A stretch of 64,000 nucleotides of DNA from Roseateles subflavus (GTDB lineage Bacteria; Pseudomonadota; Gammaproteobacteria; Burkholderiales; Burkholderiaceae_C). The position numbers and the translations under genes are program-made. Where the stretch lies: contig NZ_JASVDS010000004.1 in the NCBI RefSeq assembly GCF_030285365.1, positions 310,001 to 374,000 of the forward strand, in the 5' to 3' direction. Shown here in pieces: positions 1-7,785 of this stretch (position 1 is its first letter; each line of letters starts with the position of its first letter). The notes beneath the pieces are model-generated. The model made no database searches. It was not told where the DNA came from and saw nothing but the letters and a program-made list of their open reading frames with translations.

Positions 1-530
1 AGCAGGCCTTCGAGCACGCCGCCGGGCATCACGTGCACCTCATGCTGCTCGGCATAGGCGATCGCGGGCGGCTGGCCCTCCGGTGCGCGATGATCATTCA
101 GGCCCTGCTGTTCCTGCACGGCCTGGTGAAGCGAGCCGCCCAGCGCGACATTTGCCTCCTGGAAGCCGCGGCAGATCGCGAAGAGCGGCATGCCCAGCCG
201 CAGCGCCCGGGGAATCAGCGGCAGCGTCCAGGCGTCGCGATCGGGGTCCAGTGGGAGCGCCGGGTTGTGCACGGCCTCGTCGAAGTGGCTGGGATGGACA
301 TTCGAGGGCGAGCCCGTCAGCAGCACGCCGTGCGCGATGGCCAGGAGCTCGTCGATCTCATGGGGGCGGGCCGAGGGCACGACGAGCGGCAGGCAGCCGG
401 CGAGCCGGACCGCGTCGACGTACTTCTTGCCGGCGATGTGGAAGGGATGGTCTCCCACCTGGCGATTGCAGGCGGGCACCAGCACGATGGGCTTGCTGGC
501 GGCGGAGGAGGAAGGCGCGTCGCGGTGCAT
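1..530 (-). CDS. puuD: Gamma-glutamyl-gamma-aminobutyrate hydrolase (PuuD-like), C-terminus cut by window edge
   Basis: This is a class I glutamine-amidotransferase-like (peptidase C26) hydrolase. PuuD releases glutamate from gamma-glutamyl-GABA in the cytoplasm, the last hydrolytic step of the gamma-glutamylated putrescine pathway. About 176 codons are present; the 3' end lies outside the window. The nucleophile elbow reads FAICRGFQEANVALGG, with the catalytic Cys near residue 120, and the substrate-side motif LTGSPSNVHP sits near residue 72. The ATG at 530 shares one base with the TGA of the upstream oxidase gene (TGATG), so the two are probably translationally coupled. The catalytic His/Glu pair near the C-terminus is not visible here. 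The family assignment is firm; the substrate is inferred from the neighbouring puuB. Confidence 0.85.
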   Translation of the reverse strand, partial: MHRDAPSSSAASKPIVLVPACNRQVGDHPFHIAGKKYVDAVRLAGCLPLVVPSARPHEIDELLAIAHGVLLTGSPSNVHPSHFDEAVHNPALPLDPDRDAWTLPLIPRALRLGMPLFAICRGFQEANVALGGSLHQAVQEQQGLNDHRAPEGQPPAIAYAEQHEVHVMPGGVLEGL

Positions 531-1846
531 CACAGCAGGTCCCTCAGGCGGTAGTACGCCATGCCCAGCACCAGGGCAGGCGTTCGCATCAGTGTGCCAC
601 CGGGGAAGGGCCGGTGGCGCAACTTTCCGAAGCAGTCGAAACGGGCGGCATCGCCCCGCATGGCCTCGGCCACGACCTTGCCGGCCAGGCCGGTCAGGGC
701 CAGCCCATGGCCGGAGAAGCCCTGGAGGTAATACACGTTCCGTTGCGCGCCCAGGCGGCCGAAGTCGGGGGCGCGGTTGATGCTGATGTCCACGAAGCCT
801 CCCCAAGCATGGCTCATGCCAACGTCGGCCAGCTGCGGGAAGGTGCGCACCAGACGGGCTTGCATGCTCTGCATGAGGTCGCGCGGCGTGACCATGCTGT
901 AGCTCACCCGGCCGCCATAGAGCAGGCGGTGGTCGGCTGTCGGGCGGAAGTAGTCCAGCACGAAATTGGTGTCGCAGACCGCGCTGCGGCTCGGGATCAG
1001 CGCCCGCAGCCGCTCTGGATCCAGAGGCTCGGTGCAGACGATGTAGGTGCCGACGGGCATGACGCGATCCGCCAGGGCAGGGGCGAGCTCGGGCGCCAGG
1101 GCCTGGAGATAAACATTGCCGGCCAGCAGCACCTGCCTGGCGCGCACGCTGCCCGTTGATGTGCGCAGCCGCTGCGTGCCATCCGCTGCCGCCTCCATCT
1201 GGTGCACGGCGCTGCCCTCGTGCAGCGTGGCGCCGGCCGCCGCCGCCGCACGGGCGAGACCCAGGCAGTACTTCAGCGGATGCAGGTGCCCGGAGCGCGG
1301 GTCGTGGATGCCCGCATGGAAGCGCGGGCTGGCGATCCAGTCCTGCACGTGCTCGGGCCCAATCCACTGGAGCGGGTAGTGATAGTCCCGCTCGAGGCGA
1401 TCGGCCCAGGCGCGCAGCTCCCGTGTCTTGGAGGGTTTGGTGCTCAGCCCGAGGAAGCCGTCCTGCCATTCGGCGTCGATGCCGTGCCCGGCGCAGCGCT
1501 GGCGGATCAGGTCCAGCGCCTCCAGGCTCATGTCCCAGAGCCGGCGCGCGTCCGCGAGGCCCAATTGCCCTTCGACCGTGCTGTTGTCGCAAGCGAGGCC
1601 GTGAATGGCCTGCCCACCATTGCGGCCGGAGGCACCGCCCCCGACCTGTGATGCCTCCAGCAGCCGGACGTCCAGCCCGTGCTGCACCAGTTCCAGCGCC
1701 GCCGAGAGGCCGGCCAGCCCGCCGCCCACGATGGCGACGTCCGCCTCCACGTCGCCGTGCAGCGGGGCGTAGGCCTCCTGGCGCGGCGCGGTGGCCGCGT
1801 AGTAGGAATCCCGGGCGAGGTCCTGGTCGATCCGGAGCAGGCGCAT
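530..1846 (-). CDS. puuB: FAD-dependent gamma-glutamylputrescine oxidase-like protein (DAO family)
   Basis: This 438-residue flavoprotein oxidase would oxidise gamma-glutamylputrescine to gamma-glutamyl-aminobutyraldehyde with release of ammonia and peroxide. The dinucleotide-binding motif VAIVGGGLAGLSAALE starts near residue 37, followed by the GGGASGRNGGQ loop typical of the glycine oxidase/PuuB group. The C-terminal segment YYLQGFSGHGLALTGLAGK is the usual second FAD contact. Length matches the family (about 425-440). It overlaps puuD by one base and lies 29 bp downstream of the aminotransferase gene, so all three should be one transcript. No puuA (ligase) or puuC (dehydrogenase) is in the window. 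A broader amine or amino-acid oxidase role cannot be excluded. Confidence 0.82.
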   Translation of the reverse strand: MRLLRIDQDLARDSYYAATAPRQEAYAPLHGDVEADVAIVGGGLAGLSAALELVQHGLDVRLLEASQVGGGASGRNGGQAIHGLACDNSTVEGQLGLADARRLWDMSLEALDLIRQRCAGHGIDAEWQDGFLGLSTKPSKTRELRAWADRLERDYHYPLQWIGPEHVQDWIASPRFHAGIHDPRSGHLHPLKYCLGLARAAAAAGATLHEGSAVHQMEAAADGTQRLRTSTGSVRARQVLLAGNVYLQALAPELAPALADRVMPVGTYIVCTEPLDPERLRALIPSRSAVCDTNFVLDYFRPTADHRLLYGGRVSYSMVTPRDLMQSMQARLVRTFPQLADVGMSHAWGGFVDISINRAPDFGRLGAQRNVYYLQGFSGHGLALTGLAGKVVAEAMRGDAARFDCFGKLRHRPFPGGTLMRTPALVLGMAYYRLRDLL

Positions 1847-1875
1847 GCAGGGCGATCGCGCGCGAGGCTTCAGCC

Positions 1876-3192
1876 TCAGGCCACCCGGCGCAGGGCGGTA
1901 CGGATGGTCTCGACCAGGCGGTCGATCTGCTTCGTCTCGATGATGAGCGGTGGCGACAGTGCGATCGTGTCCCCCGTCGTGCGGATCAGCACGCCTTGCT
2001 CCCAGCAGTCGAGGAAGATGTTGAAGGCGCGCTTGGCCGGCTCGCCGGGCAGGGGCGCGAGCTCGATGCCGCCCACGAGGCCCAGGTTGCGGATGTCGAT
2101 CACGTGCGGCTCGCCCTTGAGCGAGTGCAGGGCCTTCGCGAAGGTGTCCTGCAGCTGGCTGGCGCGGGTCAGCAGGCCTTCCTCCGCATAGGTCTTGAGC
2201 GTGCCCAGCGCTGCGGCACAGGCCAGCGGGTGCGCCGAGTAGGTGTAGCCGTGGAAGAACTCGATCAGGTGCTCCGGCCCCGTCATGAAGGTGTCGTGGA
2301 TCTTCTGCTGGGCGAACACGGCACCCATGGGTACGCAGCCGTTGGTGAGACCCTTGGCGACGGTCATGAGGTCGGGCGTCACGCCGAAGGTCTGGGCCCC
2401 GAAGGGGTTGCCGGTGCGGCCGAAGCCGGTGATGACCTCGTCGAAGATCAGCAGGATGCCGTGCTTGTCGCAGATCTCGCGCAGGCGCTGCAGGTAGCCT
2501 TGCGGCGGAATCAGCACGCCGGTCGAGCCGGCGATGGGCTCGACGATCACCGCGGCGATGGTCGAGGCGTCGTGCAGGGCGACGAGGCGCTCGAGGTCGT
2601 CCGCCAGTTCGGCGCCGTGGGCGGGCTGGCCCACCGAGTAGGCGTTGCGGGCCGGGTCATGCGTGTGGCGGATGTGGTCGACGCCGCCCAGCATGGTGCC
2701 GAACATCTTGCGGTTGGCCACCATGCCACCCACGGAGATGCCGCCGAAGTTGACGCCGTGGTAGCCGCGCTCGCGGCCGATCAGCCGGGTCCGGGCGCCG
2801 TCGCCGCGCACGCGGTGGTAGGCGATGGCCATCTTGAGGGCGGTGTCCACGGACTCGGAGCCCGAGTTGGTAAAGAAGACCTTGTTCATGCCGGGCGGGC
2901 TGAGCTGCACCAGCTGTTCGGCCAGCTCGAAGGCCTTGGGATGGGCCATCTGGAAGGGCGGCGCGAAGTCCAGCTCGGCGGCCTGCGCCTGGATGGCCTG
3001 GACGATGTGCGGGCGGTTGTGCCCGGCATTGACGCACCACAGACCCGCGATGCCATCGAGCACCTGGCGGCCGCGGTCGTCGCTGAAATACATGCCGTCG
3101 GCTTGCGTCAGGAGGCGCGGGGCCTTCTTGAACTGCCGGTTGGCGGTGAAAGGCATCCAGTAGGCGTCGAGCGCGGCGGGGTTCAGGGTCAT
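1876..3192 (-). CDS. Class III omega-amino acid:pyruvate aminotransferase
   Basis: This 438-residue PLP enzyme is a fold-type I class III transaminase. The N-terminus DAYWMPFTANRQFK and the block GLWCVNAGHNRPHI are characteristic of beta-alanine/omega-amino acid:pyruvate aminotransferases. Other signatures are TNSGSESVDTALKMA, the cofactor Asp in LLIFDEVITGFGRTG and the Schiff-base Lys in TVAKGLTNG. The start at 3192 was chosen because GGAG lies 7 bases upstream (tctGGAGccctcgATG). The longer frame adds only atypical residues. As first gene of the puu-type operon it could transaminate putrescine, GABA, beta-alanine or related amines; the exact substrate is inferred. A divergent Lrp-family gene 176 bp away is the likely regulator. 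Confidence 0.85.
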   Translation of the reverse strand: MTLNPAALDAYWMPFTANRQFKKAPRLLTQADGMYFSDDRGRQVLDGIAGLWCVNAGHNRPHIVQAIQAQAAELDFAPPFQMAHPKAFELAEQLVQLSPPGMNKVFFTNSGSESVDTALKMAIAYHRVRGDGARTRLIGRERGYHGVNFGGISVGGMVANRKMFGTMLGGVDHIRHTHDPARNAYSVGQPAHGAELADDLERLVALHDASTIAAVIVEPIAGSTGVLIPPQGYLQRLREICDKHGILLIFDEVITGFGRTGNPFGAQTFGVTPDLMTVAKGLTNGCVPMGAVFAQQKIHDTFMTGPEHLIEFFHGYTYSAHPLACAAALGTLKTYAEEGLLTRASQLQDTFAKALHSLKGEPHVIDIRNLGLVGGIELAPLPGEPAKRAFNIFLDCWEQGVLIRTTGDTIALSPPLIIETKQIDRLVETIRTALRRVA

Positions 3193-3345
3193 CGAGGGCT
3201 CCAGAGGTCGGTCCCTGACGCACCGGCATGGGCCTGGGGGCGGCAGGGGCAATAGAGCCAGTCTAGGCATTCCGTCACGCAATAGGCTTGCGGATGCGCG
3301 CAGGGCAAACCCTCGGATTCGCAATTGGGTGCGGTAGGATGGCCT

Positions 3346-3359
3346 CCAATTCGCATTGG
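3346..3359. promoter_or_regulatory. Candidate operator in the aminotransferase/Lrp divergent region
   Basis: CCAAT-TCGC-ATTGG is a perfect 5-bp inverted repeat ending 9 bp before the Lrp start codon. Related AATTG/CAATT-rich motifs recur at about 3320 (gcaattggg) and inside the start of the gene (gcaattggattcg). AT-biased repeated half-sites in a divergent region are typical for autoregulating Lrp/AsnC proteins, but binding is inferred only. Confidence 0.4.
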
Positions 3360-3368
3360 ATTCGAACG

Positions 3369-3839
3369 ATGAGCTCCGAAGTGCAATTGGATTCGATAGA
3401 CCGCGCCATCCTGAACGAGCTTCAGAAGGACGGGCGCCTGTCCAACCAGGACCTGGCCCAGCGCGTGCACCTGTCGCCGTCGGCCTGCCTTCGACGGGTG
3501 AAGCGCCTGGAGGAGACCGGCGTCATCGCGCAGTACGTCGCGCTGGTGAACCCCAAGGCCGTGGGCAAGCAGGGCACGAGCTACACCATCATCAATCTGG
3601 AGCGGATGACGACGGCCGCACTCGCTGCCTTCGAGCAGGCGGTGCAGGACAGCCCCGACATCCTCGACTGCTTCTACGTGGCCGGCACGAACGACTACGT
3701 CATCCGCTTTGCCTATCAGGACGCGGAGGACCTGGAGCGATTCCACACCCACGTGCTGATGCAGCTGCCCGAGGTGGCGCGCTCGAACAGCATGCTGGTG
3801 CTGCGCACGATCAAGAAGACGACCGCGTTCGCCCTGTGA
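3369..3839 (+). CDS. Lrp/AsnC family transcriptional regulator
   Basis: This 156-residue feast/famine regulator has an N-terminal winged helix (LDSIDRAILNELQKDGRLSN then LSPSACLRRVKRLEETGVI, residues about 6-55) and a C-terminal RAM ligand-binding domain (residues about 65-150). Length is typical. The start ATG at 3369 gives the canonical MSSEVQLDSIDRAIL beginning; an upstream in-frame ATG would add an untypical tail. It is divergently transcribed from the aminotransferase-puuB-puuD operon. The ordinary expectation is amino-acid- or amine-responsive control of that operon plus autoregulation. The ligand cannot be read from sequence. Confidence 0.9.
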   Translation: MSSEVQLDSIDRAILNELQKDGRLSNQDLAQRVHLSPSACLRRVKRLEETGVIAQYVALVNPKAVGKQGTSYTIINLERMTTAALAAFEQAVQDSPDILDCFYVAGTNDYVIRFAYQDAEDLERFHTHVLMQLPEVARSNSMLVLRTIKKTTAFAL

Positions 3840-3874
3840 GCAACGCCGCGGCCCGTGGCCGCCCGGCCGTGCAG

Positions 3875-3905
3875 AAAAAGCAAAGCGGACCACCAGGGTC
3901 CGCTT
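3875..3905 (-). terminator. Rho-independent terminator of the 62-aa protein gene
   Basis: A perfect 9-bp stem (AAGCGGACC / GGTCCGCTT, 3883-3905) with a 5-base loop is followed, on the minus strand, by TTTGCTTTTT (A-run at 3875-3879 on the plus strand). It closes the small minus-strand gene ending at 3953 and lies 3' of the converging Lrp gene. Confidence 0.8.
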
Positions 3906-3952
3906 GAGCCATCAGGCGGGCAGCAGGGCCCGCCTTGGGAAAGAAGCCGCGA

Positions 3953-4141
3953 TCAGGCAGCCAGCAGCGAGATGACGGAGCTCAGGCCGAAGAAGGCCAG
4001 CATCGCGACGATCAGCGCTTCCTCGACCTTGCCGGCCGAGACGGGTTCGAAAGACAGGTTGCCGGTGGCGTCCAGGGCAGCCGGGTTGGCGGCCACGAAG
4101 GAGGTGGTCACCGGGGAAATGAACTTCTTGAGTGCAAACAT
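3953..4141 (-). CDS. Small hydrophobic-tailed protein of unknown function (62 aa)
   Basis: I do not recognise this family. The 62-residue product begins MFALKKFISPVTTS, has a polar middle, and ends in one predicted membrane helix (EEALIVAMLAFFGLSSVISLL, about residues 40-60). Start 4141 is preferred over the in-frame ATG at 4153 because GAGAAG lies just upstream of it. The gene stands alone: about 310 bp of non-coding DNA upstream and a strong dedicated terminator 48 bp downstream. That layout suggests an independently expressed, possibly abundant, small membrane protein. Codon use is GC-rich like its neighbours. A chance frame is possible, but the start site, terminator and helix together support a real gene. 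Confidence 0.6.
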   Translation of the reverse strand: MFALKKFISPVTTSFVAANPAALDATGNLSFEPVSAGKVEEALIVAMLAFFGLSSVISLLAA

Positions 4142-4454
4142 GGAGCTTCTCATCGATGTCGGATGGACGGGTGGGTGAGAAGACCTCTCGAGCGGCCCTA
4201 CAGCTGCCACTCTCACCAATCAGGTGGGCACGTCCACATGCGTCACCTGGCTTGGCGTCTCGGCCGCGGGATCTTCCGCTGCCTTAGGCCTTGTGATGCC
4301 CTCCAGGGCGCCACAAGAAGAAGTATCGCAGAGATTGGTGAAAACCCTATGACAATGTTCGGGGTTAACCCGTACTTTTCTGCATAGATTGATGTCAGGC
4401 CGTCAGAGGCGTGACTATCTGAAACAGAAATGTCCGATTCTCGAACTTGCTCGC
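4142..4454. other. Non-coding interval upstream of the 62-aa gene
   Basis: No convincing gene is seen. The interval is richer in AT than its neighbours around 4310-4440, which suits a promoter for the minus-strand small gene. It carries a 10-bp palindrome GGGTTAACCC (4362-4371). I could not identify a clean -35/-10 pair. Open frames crossing the interval lack a ribosome binding site and overlap real genes. Confidence 0.4.
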
Positions 4455-5390
4455 TCAGGCACGCTCGCGCCGGAGCGTGGCCAGAAGGGGGAGCATCTGC
4501 ACCCCGAGCATGCTGATGAGGATCAGCCCGCAGCCGGCGAGGCCCGCAGCGCTGAGGCGGTCGCCCATCAGGGCATAGCCGAAGGCGGCGGAAAAGACGG
4601 TCTCCGAGGACAGGATGATGGCGGCGTCCGCCGCGTGCGAGTAGCGCTGTGCCACCACTTGCGCCGTGAAGGCGACGCCGACGGACATGACGCCGGTGTA
4701 CAGAATGGCGCCCGCGGCCTCGCGCAGGCCTGCCCATGTCCAGGGTTCGAAGACGAGGGCGTAGGCCAGGGCCGCGACCCCGACAAAGAAGAACTGCCCG
4801 CAAGCCACCGAGAACGGCGCGTTCATGCGGTCGGCCACGCGGCCCACCATCAGCACGTGCACGGCCCAGGGGAGGGCGGAGGCAATCACCCAGGCATCGC
4901 CCAGGCCGATCTTCAGCTCATGGGCACCGGACAGCAGGAAGGCGCCCACCAGACAGGCCAGCCCGCCGGGCCACACCGACCAGTGCGGCACCTGGCGCAG
5001 CAGGAACCAACCCAGCACCGGCACCAGCGGCACGTAGAGCGCGGTGAGGAAGCCGGCATTGGTGACCGTGGTGCTGACAATGCCGATCTGCTGCATGGCG
5101 GCGCCGAGCAGCAGCAAGGAGGCGAGGGCCACGATCTTGTGCCAGTCGCGCCGCTGCAAGGCAGCGCCCTGGGCCGCCAGCTGTCCTTGCTCGCGCCAGG
5201 CCAGCGGCAGCACCACGAGCGAGCCGACCAGGAAGCGCACGCCGGTGAACATCATCGGGCCGATGTGGGCCATGCCCTGGCTCTGCGCGACGAAGGCGGA
5301 GCCCCAGATCAGGGCGATGACAGTCAGCAGCAGATTGGCTTGGATGCGGGTCACGGGGCAGGCTCGGGTGGGCGGGGCAAGGCCGTGCAT
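4455..5390 (-). CDS. EamA/DMT-family inner-membrane transporter
   Basis: This 311-residue protein has ten predicted membrane helices arranged as two EamA repeats. The first begins with LLLTVIALIWGSAFVAQ, the family hallmark; the second begins near residue 165 (LGDAWVIASALPWAVHVLMVG). Drug/metabolite transporters of this type export amino acids or other metabolites, and the substrate cannot be assigned. The start is uncertain: ATG at 5390 or GTG at 5354, which would give a more standard short N-terminus (VTRIQANLLL). It appears monocistronic, with the PEP-CTERM gene and its terminator immediately upstream on the same strand. Confidence 0.85.
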   Translation of the reverse strand: MHGLAPPTRACPVTRIQANLLLTVIALIWGSAFVAQSQGMAHIGPMMFTGVRFLVGSLVVLPLAWREQGQLAAQGAALQRRDWHKIVALASLLLLGAAMQQIGIVSTTVTNAGFLTALYVPLVPVLGWFLLRQVPHWSVWPGGLACLVGAFLLSGAHELKIGLGDAWVIASALPWAVHVLMVGRVADRMNAPFSVACGQFFFVGVAALAYALVFEPWTWAGLREAAGAILYTGVMSVGVAFTAQVVAQRYSHAADAAIILSSETVFSAAFGYALMGDRLSAAGLAGCGLILISMLGVQMLPLLATLRRERA

Positions 5391-5524
5391 CTTAGCGAGC
5401 CCGGCGCCGAGCGGGCCGCGCTCGCGCTCGCGCGGCTTTCCCGTCGGTCCAGCCGGCCTTCGCGTCGGCCGGACGAGGGCACCCGTGAGCGCCGGTGCGC
5501 AGGAGGCGAGCCCGTGACGGACAC

Positions 5525-5549
5525 AAAAAAACCGACCCTGGCGGGTCGG
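5525..5549 (-). terminator. Rho-independent terminator of the PEP-CTERM gene
   Basis: The stem CCGACCC / GGGTCGG (5532-5549) with a 4-base loop is followed on the minus strand by seven T residues (A-run 5525-5531 on plus). It lies 24 bp after the stop codon at 5574. Confidence 0.85.
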
Positions 5550-5573
5550 CTTGGGGGCGGACGCGAGCCGTGA

Positions 5574-6110
5574 TCAGGCGCGGCGGCGGCGGGCGGCGGC
5601 GCCCAGAGCCATCAGGCCGAGGGCGCTCAGCGCCAGCGAGCCCGGTTCCGGCACGCCACGGGCGCCAATGAAGCCGTCGACGATCACGTCGGTGCCGCCG
5701 CCGTTGTAGCTCTTCCAGTAGGCATTGGCCGGGTTGAGATTCAGGACGGGCAGGTCGCCGGCGGCGCCGTGGAACCAGGAAATGCCGATGAAGCTGTTCC
5801 AGCTCGGTTCGGAACCGTTCATCAGGATGTCTTCGTACGTGGACGCGACGCCGTCGTAGTCCCGGGGGTTGGGCTGGTGGGTGCCTTCCCACCAGGTCCA
5901 GGAGAACACCTGCGTGCCGTAGAGGCTGCCGCTCAGCGTGCCGGCGGTGTCGAGGAGTCGTCCGTAGCCATCGGAAAAGGTCAGAGTGCCGTTGAAGGTC
6001 GCACCGGACGAGAAGTCCAGGTGGATGTTGGTCACGACTTCGGCCTGTGCGGGCGCAGAGGCGAAAGCGGCCACAGCGACGGCCATCGAGCCGAGAATTT
6101 TCCGAAGCAT
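5574..6110 (-). CDS. PEP-CTERM sorting domain protein, probably secreted/surface
   Basis: This 178-residue exported protein has a signal peptide (MLRKILGSMAVAVAAFASAPAQA, cleavage about residue 23). Its middle region is rich in Gly, Ser and Trp and has no recognised domain. The C-terminal PEP-CTERM signal is complete: VPEPGS, a hydrophobic helix, then ARRRRA. Such tails are recognised by exosortase, which processes proteins bound for the exopolysaccharide-rich surface. Start 6110 has GGGAG 8 bases upstream and yields a clean signal peptide. No exosortase or EPS gene is in the window, so processing must be encoded elsewhere. A sigma-54-type promoter precedes the gene and a terminator follows it, so it is a single-gene unit. 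Confidence 0.9.
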   Translation of the reverse strand: MLRKILGSMAVAVAAFASAPAQAEVVTNIHLDFSSGATFNGTLTFSDGYGRLLDTAGTLSGSLYGTQVFSWTWWEGTHQPNPRDYDGVASTYEDILMNGSEPSWNSFIGISWFHGAAGDLPVLNLNPANAYWKSYNGGGTDVIVDGFIGARGVPEPGSLALSALGLMALGAAARRRRA

Positions 6111-6153
6111 GCGTAGACTCCCAAGGATGTTGATGGTAGGAACACCATCGCTA

Positions 6154-6169
6154 CGCAAGAGCTGTGCCA
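6154..6169 (-). promoter_or_regulatory. Sigma-54 (RpoN) type -24/-12 promoter of the PEP-CTERM gene
   Basis: On the minus strand the sequence TGGCAC-AGCTC-TTGCG matches the RpoN consensus TGGCAC-N5-TTGCW. It sits 44-59 bp before the start codon, giving a predicted leader of about 30 nt. PEP-CTERM genes in exosortase bacteria are known to be RpoN dependent through the PrsK/PrsR system. An inverted repeat CGACG-N6-CGTCG at 6192-6207 is a possible activator site, which is less certain. Confidence 0.72.
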
Positions 6170-6272
6170 TGTCAATGGACAAGGCCCAAAACGACGTTTT
6201 CCCGTCGGCAGAGGCAAGTGTCTGCGACGATTTGTAAAAATGTCCGACAGCCCCGAGGGCCCCGGCGAACGC

Positions 6273-7061
6273 TCAGCCCTGGAGATAGGCGAGTTCCTCG
6301 TCGCTGAACCCGGCTTGCCGCCGTGCCTCCAGGTTGAAGGGCGCGCGCAGGCGTGGGGCCTGGTACTGCTGGACCAGCCTGGCGTATGTTCCGACCGGAT
6401 CAAGACCGCGCGCCAGGCACAGGTGCCGATACCAGCGATTGCCGATCTCCACATGCCCGATCTCGTCCCGCAGGATGACGTCGAGGATGGCCACGGCGCG
6501 CTCATCCCCCGCCTTGCGGAACTTGGCCTGCAGTGGCGGAGTGGCGTCGAGCCCGCGGGCCTCCAGCGTGCGCGGCACCAGGGCCATGCGGGCGAGCACA
6601 TCGTCCTTGGTGCGCTCGGCCATGGTCCAGAGGCCGTCATGGGCGTCGAAGTCGCCGTAGTGGTGGCCCAGCGTCTGCAGGTGCTCGTGCAGCAGGCTGA
6701 AGTGCAGGGCCTCTTCGGCGGCCACCTGCAGCCAGTCCGCATAGAAGGCGCGGGGCATGCCCGGGAAGCGCCAGACGGCATCCAGGCCGAGATTGATGGC
6801 GTTGAACTCAATGTGGCAGATGGCGTGGATCAGCGCAGCCCGGCCCTCCACGGTGAACGGCGAGCGGCTCGGGACCTGCAGCGCCTCCTTGAGCGCCGGC
6901 CGGGCGGGACGGCCGGGCAGGGGGAGCGTGGGCGTCAGGGCGGCTTCCGGGTCCAGGGGGGCGCCGGCCAGGAAGTCGGCGCGCAACTGCGTCGCCTGGG
7001 CGGCCTTGCGGGCGGGATCGGCTTCGCTGAGCACCGCCAGCGCCATCATGCGGGTTTCCAT
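6273..7061 (-). CDS. DUF455 ferritin-like protein
   Basis: This 262-residue cytoplasmic protein belongs to the DUF455 family of ferritin-like four-helix proteins. Carboxylate/His clusters typical of di-metal helices are visible: [35 protein letters not shown] and [20 protein letters not shown]. The start at 7061 gives the family-like beginning [19 protein letters not shown] although no clear ribosome binding site is present. Biochemical function is unknown; a metal-dependent oxidoreductase or tRNA-hydroxylase-like role is conceivable. It is divergent from the gamma-carbonic-anhydrase gene with 64 bp between starts, a pairing that may indicate shared control. Confidence 0.85.
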   Translation of the reverse strand: METRMMALAVLSEADPARKAAQATQLRADFLAGAPLDPEAALTPTLPLPGRPARPALKEALQVPSRSPFTVEGRAALIHAICHIEFNAINLGLDAVWRFPGMPRAFYADWLQVAAEEALHFSLLHEHLQTLGHHYGDFDAHDGLWTMAERTKDDVLARMALVPRTLEARGLDATPPLQAKFRKAGDERAVAILDVILRDEIGHVEIGNRWYRHLCLARGLDPVGTYARLVQQYQAPRLRAPFNLEARRQAGFSDEELAYLQG

Positions 7062-7125
7062 CCGTAAAATTATCGCTTTGGCGCCCGGCTGCGGCCTGAC
7101 GCCTGACAAGACAAGGAGTGCCTCC

Positions 7126-7650
7126 ATGGCGATCTATCAGCTGGGCGAGCATGTGCCCGAGGTGGCCGATTCGGCCTGGGTGGCCGACAGCGCCGAGGTG
7201 ATCGGCCGGGTGAGTCTGGCCGAGGACGTGAGCATCTGGTTCCAGGCCGTGCTGCGCGGCGACAGCGACACCCTCACCATCGGCCGCGGCAGCAACATCC
7301 AGGACGGGTCCGTGCTGCATGCCGACACCGGCTTCCCGCTGGTGCTGGGCGAGAACGTCACCGTGGGTCACCAGGTCATGCTGCACGGCTGCACGGTCGG
7401 GGACAACTCGCTGATCGGCATCGGCGCCGTGGTGTTGAATGGTGCCCGCATCGGAAGCAACTGCCTCGTGGGCGCCGGTTCGCTGGTGACCGAGGGCAAG
7501 GAGTTCCCGGATGGCAGCCTCATCATGGGGCGGCCGGCCGTGGTCGTGAAGGCGCTGCGTCCCGAGCAGGTGGCCGGCCTGGCCGCGAGCGCCCGTCATT
7601 ACGTCGGCAACGGTCAGCGCTACGCGAAGGAACTGACGCGCTTGCGCTGA
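7126..7650 (+). CDS. Gamma-carbonic anhydrase family hexapeptide-repeat protein
   Basis: This 174-residue left-handed beta-helix protein is of the YrdA/PaaY/CaiE type. The three metal-ligand histidines expected for gamma-carbonic anhydrases are present: H65 (SVLHAD), H82 (VGHQV) and H87 (MLHG). Hexapeptide repeats run from residue about 15 to 145 and a C-terminal helix follows. AAGGAG lies 8 bases before the ATG at 7126. A strong terminator follows the stop codon, so it is monocistronic. Family members include active carbonic anhydrases and thioesterase-like or inactive proteins; activity here is inferred only from the retained ligands. Confidence 0.9.
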   Translation: MAIYQLGEHVPEVADSAWVADSAEVIGRVSLAEDVSIWFQAVLRGDSDTLTIGRGSNIQDGSVLHADTGFPLVLGENVTVGHQVMLHGCTVGDNSLIGIGAVVLNGARIGSNCLVGAGSLVTEGKEFPDGSLIMGRPAVVVKALRPEQVAGLAASARHYVGNGQRYAKELTRLR

Positions 7651-7685
7651 TCGCGATCGGCCCCATGTAGGGGCTCGATGATTCT

Positions 7686-7721
7686 CCCGGCGGGCATGGC
7701 TTCGCCGGGTTTTTGTTTTTT
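7686..7721 (+). terminator. Rho-independent terminator after the gamma-carbonic-anhydrase gene
   Basis: The 7-bp stem CCCGGCG (7686-7692) / CGCCGGG (7703-7709) is followed by TTTTTGTTTTTT. It lies between two plus-strand genes and separates their transcription. Confidence 0.88.
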
Positions 7722-7785
7722 GATTCTTGCAAGGGAGTCTGCCGGCACGCGTCTTCGGGGCGTCGTGCATGAGCGGACCAAGACC

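Noticed and set aside
1156-3255. 699-codon open frame on the plus strand
   Set aside because: It is antisense to puuB and the aminotransferase, with Arg/Ala/Gly-rich composition typical of high-GC shadow frames and no domain.
4243-4803. Minus-strand frame across the gap between the 62-aa gene and the EamA gene
   Set aside because: It overlaps the EamA gene in another frame, lacks a ribosome binding site and has shadow composition, although its last part looks mildly hydrophobic.
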